A DNA stretch of 64,000 nucleotides, from NCBI GenBank assembly GCA_044239865.1, contig JBIIAO010000001.1, forward strand, positions 434,001 to 498,000, given 5' to 3'. Shown piece by piece: positions 53,686-60,919 of this stretch; the stretch's first letter is position 1, and each line of letters starts with the position of its first letter. Below the pieces are notes generated by a model that ran no database searches, was not told the DNA's origin, and saw nothing but the letters and a program-made list of their open reading frames with translations. The translations under genes and the position numbers were made by a program. This DNA comes from CAIZGX01 sp044239865 (GTDB taxonomy: Bacteria > Bacteroidota > Bacteroidia > Flavobacteriales_D > Sanyastnellaceae).

Positions 53686-54927
53686 TTAAGGTACAACTGT
53701 AAGTATTCCGCTGTAATATCGAGCGTCTGTTCCGTTCTCTCCGTATATCAAAACAATCCAAGGAAAATTTTGCCCTGCAATAGCTTTTTTTCCACCTTTT
53801 GTTTCTCCTTTCCACGGTTTTGTTTTAGAGTTCGATTCGAAAACAATATTCTCGCCGTCGTAAATGGTGAGTTTAAATTTGTTGCCACCCTTCTTCAATG
53901 CTTCAGGCATAAATGAAATTTCAGATGCACTCAAGGAAGACTCAGCGCCCAAATTAAAATCGGAATTGACTTGTACAATTTTCACTTGCTCGTCGATGCA
54001 GCCAAAAGAATTGTGAACCTCGAGAATTACCGCTTGCTTCCCTTTCGTGTTATAGATTACACTTGGAGAAATTTCAGTAGATGTCTTATTGTCTGAAAAT
54101 TTCCATAAGAAGGTATTCGCGTTTATACTGGTATTGACAAATTTAGCGGTTGGTTCTCCCACAGGATTGTTGGTGTACGTCCATTCAAAGTTTGCTTCTG
54201 GCTTCGGATTTATGGTAATTAAATCACGCATAGCAATAGTTGAAATCTGTCCGTTGTTTGGATCTGTTACCGAAAGGGAAACGTCGAATATTCCTGCAGA
54301 CTTGTAAGTGTGCGCGGGATTTTCCTGATTGGAAAAACTTCCGTCACCAAAATTCCACAGGTAGCTGCCGTTTTTCGGACTGTTCTTAGCATTGAAATTT
54401 ACTTCAGCACCTGCACACGCACTTCGAACACTCGGTTCAATAAACAATGATTTTTTATTGCTTTCAAGGATGTCGGTAGCTGCCACTGTACCTATAACCT
54501 CAGGGATTTCAGGCGTAAGGTTTAAAGAAGTTAAATCCTGAGAGTTCGGAATAACATTTACCAATTGCGTATTCGACGTAGGCAAAGATGGGACGCTAAA
54601 GTCTTGAAGTAATTCATTCAAGCTAGTCTTTTTCAACGAATCATCTTCGCTAACATCAGGCGCTTGAACAGAATTCACTATTTCAACTGAATTAGGTGTA
54701 CTAGCTATTGGTGATTCTTTTTGATTTGAAAGAACGAAGTAACCCGATACGCCAACAACAGTAATAACAACAGCTGCGCTTCCCCACAAGGCAAGACTTG
54801 TAAACAATCGCTTGCGAAGAATCCTACGACTTACTTGCGACCATTCGGAAGAACTGTAAGGCAACTCATAATTATTATAAGCTTCCTGAATTCCTTGTTC
54901 AAATTTATCCAACGGGTTACGACTCAT
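53686..54927 (-). CDS. Single-pass membrane protein with PKD repeats and sorting-domain-like C-terminus; possible anti-sigma factor
   Basis: 413 aa. Cytoplasmic N-terminus of about 40 residues (FEQGIQEAYNNYELPYSSSEW), one transmembrane helix (about 43-67), a Ser/Asn-rich linker, two PKD-like domains (about 170-255, YLWNFGDGSFSNQENP; 258-325) and a C-terminal domain (about 338-413) whose pattern F-P-AL, FKLTIYDGENIVFES, WKGETKGG, FPWIVLIYG and YYSGILTVV mirrors the gliding-motility type B sorting domain. Being membrane-anchored, it should face the periplasm rather than be secreted. It overlaps the ECF sigma gene by 11 bases, the usual sigma/anti-sigma layout, so I infer a regulator sensing a partner in the periplasm. 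Confidence 0.82.
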   Translation of the reverse strand: MSRNPLDKFEQGIQEAYNNYELPYSSSEWSQVSRRILRKRLFTSLALWGSAAVVITVVGVSGYFVLSNQKESPIASTPNSVEIVNSVQAPDVSEDDSLKKTSLNELLQDFSVPSLPTSNTQLVNVIPNSQDLTSLNLTPEIPEVIGTVAATDILESNKKSLFIEPSVRSACAGAEVNFNAKNSPKNGSYLWNFGDGSFSNQENPAHTYKSAGIFDVSLSVTDPNNGQISTIAMRDLITINPKPEANFEWTYTNNPVGEPTAKFVNTSINANTFLWKFSDNKTSTEISPSVIYNTKGKQAVILEVHNSFGCIDEQVKIVQVNSDFNLGAESSLSASEISFMPEALKKGGNKFKLTIYDGENIVFESNSKTKPWKGETKGGKKAIAGQNFPWIVLIYGENGTDARYYSGILTVVP

Positions 54928-55495
54928 TCGCCTCGTTAATTTTATTTTTTAATAATATCTTTTTCATGTTCTTCTTGGCTTTCGAATAGTTACTTTTCGA
55001 AGTGCCTAAACTAATGCCTAGTTTCTCACTAATTTCTTGATGAGAAAAGTTTTCGAAGACATACAAGTTGAAAACTGTACGGTAGACAGGTGTCAATTGT
55101 TGCATGGCTTCTACAATATGATGGGGTTGAAAGTCATAAATCTCTGATTCTTGCTCGTCTTCCTCCTCAGCATTTTCTTCTACTAAGTGCTTTGAGTTTT
55201 CCAAGTCAAGATCTACGTGATGCTTCTTTTTTCGATATTGATCAATAGATAAGTTTACCATTATCCGTCTAATCCATCCTTCCAAAGATCCGTTTCCTTC
55301 AAATTTTTCCAAACTGGAAAAAACTTTAATGAATCCGTCCTGCACCATATCTTTCGCTTCGTCTGTGGAGCTTGCGTAGCGCAAACAAACAGCTTTCATT
55401 TTCCCATAATACATCTTATAAACAGCATGCTGGCTTCGGCTGTCTCCTTTAAGGCAACCGTCAATAAGTTCTTGTTGAGAGCGTTCTATTGACAC
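54917..55495 (-). CDS. ECF RNA polymerase sigma factor (SigP-like)
   Basis: 192 aa, GTG start at 55495. Region 2 (AVYKMYYGKMKAVCLRYASS, DEAKDMVQDGFIKVFSSL, GWIRRIMVNLSIDQYRKKK) and region 4 (LTPVYRTVFNLYVFENFSHQEISEKLGISLGTSKSNYSKAKKNMK) of the sigma-70 ECF family. The acidic linker between them is unusually long and Glu-rich (EENAEEEDEQESE). It resembles the P. gingivalis SigP type that drives type IX secretion genes together with PorX/PorY. Its 3' end overlaps the membrane partner by 11 bases, and a type B T9SS cargo gene follows. Confidence 0.92.
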   Translation of the reverse strand: MSIERSQQELIDGCLKGDSRSQHAVYKMYYGKMKAVCLRYASSTDEAKDMVQDGFIKVFSSLEKFEGNGSLEGWIRRIMVNLSIDQYRKKKHHVDLDLENSKHLVEENAEEEDEQESEIYDFQPHHIVEAMQQLTPVYRTVFNLYVFENFSHQEISEKLGISLGTSKSNYSKAKKNMKKILLKNKINEANES

Positions 55496-55602
55496 CAGTA
55501 ATTTGTGATTAGACGAGATTTAGTTTAAGGGTTGCCTCAAGCGGCTATAGCCAAATGTAATTCTTTCTTTTTGTTTATTGAAGCTAATTCAAGTCTCTCA
55601 CC

Positions 55603-55610
55603 TAATTTTG
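55603..55610 (+). promoter_or_regulatory. -7 promoter element of mnmA (TAATTTTG), 4 bases from ATG
   Basis: Exact TAnnTTTG match followed by CAAA and ATG. A transcript starting from it would be leaderless. Confidence 0.6.
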
Positions 55611-55614
55611 CAAA

Positions 55615-56799
55615 ATGAAAAGGGTAGTGGTTGGCCTGTCTGGCGGAGTAGACTCTGCAGTTACTGCACATTTGCTGCTTCAGCAAGGGTATGAGGTAAT
55701 TGCGGTGTTTATGCGCAATTGGCACGACGAGTCCGTTGTTATCAATAACGAATGCCCGTGGATCACAGATTCGAACGATGCCATGCTCGTTGCAGAACAT
55801 CTAGGTATACCTTTTCATGTTTTAGATCTAAGTGTTGAATACCGCGAACGTATTGTTGAATACATGTTCCGCGAATACGAATTGGGAAGAACCCCCAATC
55901 CAGATGTACTCTGCAACAGAGAAATTAAGTTCGATGTATTCTTGAAAGCGGCCGAGCAGTTGAAAGCCGATTACGTTGCAACAGGACATTACGTGCGCAA
56001 GTCAGAAACAATAAAGAACGGGGTTACTCAATATCATTTGCTTGCAGGGGCAGACGGAAACAAGGACCAAAGCTATTTCTTATGTCAATTGAATCAAGCT
56101 CAGTTGAGCAAAGCGCTTTTTCCGATTGGAGAATTGACCAAGCCGGAAGTGCGAATCATTGCCGCCGAACTTCAACTTCCAAACGCAGATAAAAAGGACT
56201 CTCAAGGTCTTTGCTTCATTGGGAAGGTGAAGCTACCAGTTTTCCTTCAACAACAATTGGCTCCGAAAAGAGGAGGAGTGTTGCGCATCAAAGACGACTT
56301 CCTTCCACAATTAAATGAATTGGTGAATGACACTTCTACATATCCCGAAGTTCTTTCAAGACCGCAAGTCTTTAATCCGGAAATGTGCGACGATGTAGGA
56401 GAGCACAACGGGGCGCATTATTATACAGTAGGGCAGAGAAGAGGATTGGGAATAGGCGGACAAGCCATTCCTTTGTTCGTCGTTGCAATCGATGTAGAGA
56501 AAAACGTAGTCTATTCGGCTCAAGGAGAAACTCACCCTGCGCTAGCTAGAAGAGGTTTGTCCATTCGAAACGAAGAGGCCCATTGGATACAAGAAAAGTT
56601 GAAACCCCTTGACGGGAGTGTTTTGGAAGTCGACTGCCGTATTCGTTATCGACAGCCTCTTTTCAAGGCGAATGTTTCGGTTGGAAGTGAATTCACGTAT
56701 GTTATCTTTCACGAAACACAATACGGCGTGGCGAAAGGACAGTTTGCCGCTTTCTATATTGGTGAAGAATTAATAGGCAGTGGAGCCATTTTCGAATAG
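55615..56799 (+). CDS. mnmA: tRNA-specific 2-thiouridylase
   Basis: 394 aa. It adds sulfur to U34 of tRNA-Lys, -Glu and -Gln using ATP and a persulfide relay. PP-loop motif VVVGLSGGVDSAVTAHLL (about 4-21), catalytic Cys in NPDVLCNREIKF (about 101) and second Cys in KDSQGLCFIGK (about 201). C-terminal beta-barrel domain GQRRGLGIGGQAIPLFVV to RYRQPLF is complete. Start is fixed by the PP-loop position. Confidence 0.96.
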   Translation: MKRVVVGLSGGVDSAVTAHLLLQQGYEVIAVFMRNWHDESVVINNECPWITDSNDAMLVAEHLGIPFHVLDLSVEYRERIVEYMFREYELGRTPNPDVLCNREIKFDVFLKAAEQLKADYVATGHYVRKSETIKNGVTQYHLLAGADGNKDQSYFLCQLNQAQLSKALFPIGELTKPEVRIIAAELQLPNADKKDSQGLCFIGKVKLPVFLQQQLAPKRGGVLRIKDDFLPQLNELVNDTSTYPEVLSRPQVFNPEMCDDVGEHNGAHYYTVGQRRGLGIGGQAIPLFVVAIDVEKNVVYSAQGETHPALARRGLSIRNEEAHWIQEKLKPLDGSVLEVDCRIRYRQPLFKANVSVGSEFTYVIFHETQYGVAKGQFAAFYIGEELIGSGAIFE

Positions 56800-56897
56800 G
56801 TGTTTTTCCACAATTCCAACAGTAAGCAACTTTTTTAGTGAATGAAATGTCTGTTTTAAAGCGAGTCAATATATATTCGTGACACTAATTTTAAATT

Positions 56898-58841
56898 ATG
56901 AAACAAACTTTACGTATAATTTTATTTGCTTTCTTGGTCGCTTCAGGATTTGCAGCACAAGCACAAGTAGTTGGAGACAGCACTTGTACGCAAGTTTCTT
57001 ACACCGTTACACCCGGAGCTTTCCCAGGTGAAATGAGTTACACAGTAGTCAATACCACCACAGGAACCGTTGTTGCAAACGGAACAGGTTCAACTCCGGG
57101 TGGAGTATGGTGTTTACCAGTTGGATGTTACGGCGTGAATATGTTCGATTCATTCGGAGACGGATGGAACGGTGGTGCGTTAAATGTTTTTGTTATGGGT
57201 GAAAGCTCATACACAGGATCATTTTCAACAGGAAGCCAAGGACAGTTTATGTTTGGAGTGGGAGTGGCGAACTGCGGAACTGCGTCAGTGCAGGGATGTA
57301 TGGATCCTGCGGCTGTCAATTACAACCCAATTGCGAACGTAAACATTGGCTGCTTGTACGAAGGCTGCACAGATCCAGCGGCTACCAACTTTAATGCGAA
57401 CGCAAACGTAGATGATAGCACATGTACTTATTGCAACGGAGCAGGAAGCGTTAATGTTTCTCTTTACATCTGCACGTTTTCAAACGGAAATCAAGTTACC
57501 CTTAACATATTGAATTCAGCTGGAGATACCGTTTGGTCTTCTCCTTCGTTGGGTAATGTGGCCATTTACAATACCTATGTCTGCTTGCAATTAGGCGAAT
57601 GCTACACCGCGGTTATGTCGAACAACGCCGGTTTTCCAAGTTGGTTCAACGGTTACTTCTGGATAAACAACGGTCAAGGTGAAGTGATTCACACCGGATT
57701 GGCTGATAATCTGGTTACTCAATCGGTTAATTTCAGTATCGACGGAACATGCGGAGAAATCTTCGGATGTACAAACCCATTGGCTTCGAATTACAACTCA
57801 GCAGCAACAACAGATGATGGTTCTTGCATTTTGGTTTACGGTTGCATGGATTCAACAGCTGTGAATTACAATGCATTGGCTGTTGTAGACGACGGATCAT
57901 GTTTCACAGGCTGTGCAAATGGAACAGCAGCAACGATTTCCTTCAACCCTGGAACATTTGCCAATGAAAGTTCTTACAACATTGAAGATGCAAATGGAAC
58001 GATAATCATCGGTGGTTACGCAACAACATCGAATACTACAGTGACAGGCTACGCTTGTCTTGCAGACGGATGCTACACCTTGAACATGTTCGATTCATTC
58101 GGCGACGGATGGGATGGAGGTAATGCTTCAGGAATTAGCGTGTCGGCCAACGGAATGGCATTAATCTCAACAGACATGTCATCGGGAAGTTATCAATCTG
58201 CAATTTTCGGTATAAATGCAGATTGCGCAGTTGATACAACGGCTTGTACAACTTCAATAGAGTTAATGCCAGATTCAATGGTTGAAATGGAAAACGCAGT
58301 AATGATTTACTGGAGTGAAAATTTCTCAGAAGTGAGTTATGTTACATGGGATTTCGGAAACGGAATGACTTCAAACGAGCTTTATCCGACGTATTTCTAC
58401 GATTCAATTGGAACATACACAGTTTGTTTAACTGTTTATTACTTCGACGGATGTTCAGCTTCAAGTTGTGTAACCTTCACCATGGATGCTAACGGAGTAT
58501 CTGGTCCAGGAGGCACACAAATGAACGGATTCTGGTTGAACACCACGGGAACATATCCGAGTTCAGTGAATGAATTAGCTTCAAACGCTGCTTCAGTGAA
58601 TATGTTCCCGAATCCAACTTCAGGAAGTGTTGCGGTGAAAGCATCACAATTGAACCCAAGTGAAAACACAATCATTCGCATCTATTCAATAGACGGAAAA
58701 GAAGTGTTCGCAAACAACTTCGGTAACGGAGCTGTGAATAACACATTCCAATTGAATGTTTCTGAATTGAGTAACGGATATTATTTCTTATCGCTTCAAA
58801 ACGGCAATCAAATTCAACGCGTTCCTTTCGTGAAAGAATAG
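56898..58841 (+). CDS. T9SS-exported repeat protein (type A sorting domain)
   Basis: 647 aa, signal peptide ending FAAQAQ. Two copies of a domain with NMFDSFGDGWNGG / NMFDSFGDGWDGG (about residues 78 and 396) flank several Asn/Ala/Cys-rich short repeats (GCMDPAAVNYNP, GCTDPAATNFNA, GCTNPLASNYNS, GCMDSTAVNYNA). A PKD-like domain (about 455-535, YVTWDFGNGMTSNE) and a type A sorting domain (about 570-647, MFPNPTSGSVAV to NGYYFLSL) complete it. Predicted surface-attached via the Por system. A TATATTCG -7-type element lies about 18 bases before the ATG. Confidence 0.87.
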   Translation: MKQTLRIILFAFLVASGFAAQAQVVGDSTCTQVSYTVTPGAFPGEMSYTVVNTTTGTVVANGTGSTPGGVWCLPVGCYGVNMFDSFGDGWNGGALNVFVMGESSYTGSFSTGSQGQFMFGVGVANCGTASVQGCMDPAAVNYNPIANVNIGCLYEGCTDPAATNFNANANVDDSTCTYCNGAGSVNVSLYICTFSNGNQVTLNILNSAGDTVWSSPSLGNVAIYNTYVCLQLGECYTAVMSNNAGFPSWFNGYFWINNGQGEVIHTGLADNLVTQSVNFSIDGTCGEIFGCTNPLASNYNSAATTDDGSCILVYGCMDSTAVNYNALAVVDDGSCFTGCANGTAATISFNPGTFANESSYNIEDANGTIIIGGYATTSNTTVTGYACLADGCYTLNMFDSFGDGWDGGNASGISVSANGMALISTDMSSGSYQSAIFGINADCAVDTTACTTSIELMPDSMVEMENAVMIYWSENFSEVSYVTWDFGNGMTSNELYPTYFYDSIGTYTVCLTVYYFDGCSASSCVTFTMDANGVSGPGGTQMNGFWLNTTGTYPSSVNELASNAASVNMFPNPTSGSVAVKASQLNPSENTIIRIYSIDGKEVFANNFGNGAVNNTFQLNVSELSNGYYFLSLQNGNQIQRVPFVKE

Positions 58842-58863
58842 GTTGATTATTCATTTACGAAGA

Positions 58864-58897
58864 AAAGAGCTGTTCAAGGACAGCTCTTTTTTTTTCT
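58864..58897 (+). terminator. Intrinsic terminator of the T9SS repeat protein gene
   Basis: AAAAGAGCTGT - TCAAGG - ACAGCTCTTTT plus a long T-run, 22 bases after the stop. Confidence 0.93.
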
Positions 58898-58950
58898 CTT
58901 GTTGAAATGAAATCTTCTTTCAATCATTACATTCGTATAAATTCTTCAAC

Positions 58951-59307
58951 ATGAAAAAGATTTTTCTATCACTCGTTGTTATATCAGTTGTGGCCTCTGT
59001 ATTATTCAGTTGCGATAAATATCAAAAGGGCTATGACTGCACGGGAAATATTCCAACATACAACTACGACATTAAACCGATTTACGATGCGAATTGTGCT
59101 ACTGCGGGTTGTCACAGTTCGCAATACCATTCGTCGGGAATAGACTTAAGTACTTATTCAGGGGCCGCTTCGGCAAACAACGATGCCATTTTGGGCTCGG
59201 TTGAGCACGATGCAGGTTACAGCGCTATGCCCAAGAATGCGGGTAAATTAACCGACACGCAAATCAAGAAAATTTATTGTTGGATGCAGAACAACAAGCC
59301 AATGTAG
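58951..59307 (+). CDS. Cytochrome c-like lipoprotein with CxxxxCH haem motif
   Basis: 118 aa. Signal peptide with lipobox SVLFSC (Cys about residue 21), so lipid-anchored. The motif NCATAGCHS is C-x4-CH rather than the standard C-x2-CH; a distal Met in YSAMPKNAGKL could be the sixth haem ligand, and the C-terminal LTDTQIKKIYCWMQNN is the usual last helix of such mono-haem domains. It would carry electrons or sense redox in the periplasm. A TACATTCG element lies about 15 bases before the ATG. Confidence 0.72.
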   Translation: MKKIFLSLVVISVVASVLFSCDKYQKGYDCTGNIPTYNYDIKPIYDANCATAGCHSSQYHSSGIDLSTYSGAASANNDAILGSVEHDAGYSAMPKNAGKLTDTQIKKIYCWMQNNKPM

Positions 59308-59340
59308 GCGTTGTAGTGGCCGAAACGGTTCATAAGTGCG

Positions 59341-59348
59341 TATCTTTG
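59341..59348 (+). promoter_or_regulatory. -7 promoter element of der (TATCTTTG), 4 bases from ATG
   Basis: Exact TAnnTTTG match followed by CCGC and ATG; predicts a leaderless mRNA. Confidence 0.6.
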
Positions 59349-59352
59349 CCGC

Positions 59353-60660
59353 ATGAGTTATACTATTGTTATTGTTGGTAGACCGAATGTAGGGAAGTCA
59401 TCGTTATTTAATCGTCTTACTGAAACATCAGATGCTATTGTAGAACCAACGGCAGGTGTTACCCGTGATCGTAAATACGGAACGGGTCAATGGGGTGGAA
59501 AAGAATTCATTGTTGTTGATACCGGTGGAGTAGTTACGAATAGCGACGACGCGTTCGAACAAGACATTAACAGTCAGGTTCGTTTAGCCATTGCTGAAGC
59601 AGATCGCATTCTATTTATGGTAGATGCGAAGGAAGGAATGACAGAATGGGACGAAGAAATTGCAGACATGCTTCGTCGTTCAAACAAACCCATTCTCTTG
59701 GTTTGTAATAAAGTAGATACATCAGACAAAGAAATATTATCCACTGAATTTTACGCGTTAGGATTCGGCGAAAAGTTGTTTAGTATTAGTGCGAACAACG
59801 GATATGGATCGGGAGATTTACTTGACGAATTGCTTCAAGAAATGCCTTCGATTGACGAGACAGAAATGCCCGACTTACCGAAGATTGCTATTGTTGGAAG
59901 ACCAAACGTAGGAAAATCTTCTTTGTTGAATACGCTTTTGGGCAATGGACGTAGCATTGTTTCCGAAGTTGCTGGAACTACCCGCGACGCGGTTCACACG
60001 CACTTCAAGGCCTTCAACAAAGAGTTGATGTTGATTGATACAGCAGGTTTGCGTAAGCGCAAGCAGATTGAAGATGATATTGAATTTTTCAGTGCCATTC
60101 GTACCATTAAGTCTATTCGCAACTCGGACGTTTGTATGCTGTTAATTGATGCGGTGGAAGGAATTACCAAGCAAGACTTAACCATCTTCGGTGAGATTAC
60201 TGAAGCGAACAGAGGTATAGTTATTCTGGTGAACAAGTGGGACATGGTAGAGAAGGATCACAAGAGTGTTGAAGTCATGACGGAAGAGATTAAGAAGCGT
60301 ATTGCTCCATTCACCGATGTTCCTATCATCTTCACTTCGAACATTACCAAGCAGCGTATTTTAAAAGCATTGGAAGCGGCTATGGAAGTTTATGAGAATC
60401 GCTTGCAGCACTTCTCTACTTCGAAGTTAAACGATATTATGTTACCTATTATTCAAGCCTATCCGCCACCGGTTGTGAAGGGCAAGGAAGTAAAGATTAA
60501 GTACATTACACAACTTCCAACGAAGAGTCCGGCAATTGCATTTTTCTGCAACACGCCGCAGAACGTTGTTTCTTCATACCAACGCTTCCTCGAGAACAAG
60601 CTTCGTGAGAACTTCCGTTTAACGGGAGTGCCTGTTAGGTTGTACTTCAGACAGAAGTAA
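59353..60660 (+). CDS. der: Ribosome biogenesis GTPase Der (EngA)
   Basis: 435 aa. Two tandem GTPase domains: G1 motifs IVGRPNVGKSSLFNRLTE (about 6-23) and IVGRPNVGKSSLLNTLLG (about 179-196), with matching DTGG/DTAG, NKVD and NKWD motifs, then a C-terminal KH-like domain (about 350-435, ending GVPVRLYFRQK). It binds the 50S subunit during late assembly and is essential in most bacteria. The stop codon abuts the microhairpin array. Confidence 0.97.
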   Translation: MSYTIVIVGRPNVGKSSLFNRLTETSDAIVEPTAGVTRDRKYGTGQWGGKEFIVVDTGGVVTNSDDAFEQDINSQVRLAIAEADRILFMVDAKEGMTEWDEEIADMLRRSNKPILLVCNKVDTSDKEILSTEFYALGFGEKLFSISANNGYGSGDLLDELLQEMPSIDETEMPDLPKIAIVGRPNVGKSSLLNTLLGNGRSIVSEVAGTTRDAVHTHFKAFNKELMLIDTAGLRKRKQIEDDIEFFSAIRTIKSIRNSDVCMLLIDAVEGITKQDLTIFGEITEANRGIVILVNKWDMVEKDHKSVEVMTEEIKKRIAPFTDVPIIFTSNITKQRILKALEAAMEVYENRLQHFSTSKLNDIMLPIIQAYPPPVVKGKEVKIKYITQLPTKSPAIAFFCNTPQNVVSSYQRFLENKLRENFRLTGVPVRLYFRQK

Positions 60661-60661
60661 T

Positions 60662-60739
60662 GTGCGAAGCACGAATGTCTTTGACGAATGTGGCTTAGCC
60701 ACGAATGCCTGCGGCGAATGCTTCGCGAATGTCTTCGAC
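60662..60739. repeat. Tandem microhairpin array with GAAT spacer (copy B)
   Basis: Six hairpins separated by an invariant GAAT: GTGC-GAA-GCAC, GTC-TTT-GAC, GTGGC-TTA-GCCAC, GCC-TGC-GGC, GC-TTC-GC, GTC-TTC-GAC. All arms pair perfectly although their sequences and lengths differ; the outermost pair is always G-C. It starts one base after the der stop codon. Confidence 0.93.
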
Positions 60740-60746
60740 TGATTTT

Positions 60747-60917
60747 AATTACGTAGTAGGAATTATGCAATAGGAATTACGCAGTAGGAATAAAACCGAA
60801 GGTTTTCCAATTACGTAGTTCCAATTTCGCAGTAGGAATAAAATCTTCGATTTTCCAATAACGTAGTTCGAGGTTCCAACAACGCAGTTCCAACAACGCA
60901 GTTCGCACAACGCAGTT
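60747..60917. repeat. Dispersed repeat, double-hairpin module (copy B)
   Basis: Units of the type AATTACGCAGTAGG lead into hairpins AAAACC-GAA-GGTTTT and AAAATC-TTC-GATTTT, each followed by CC and an ACGTAGTT phrase, then three 14-base units CCAACAACGCAGTT-like up to 60917. Bases 60775-60869 match 19085-19179 exactly in inverted orientation. It fills the gap between the convergent ends of der and the T9SS gene; no ORF is seen here. Confidence 0.92.
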
Positions 60918-60919
60918 CC

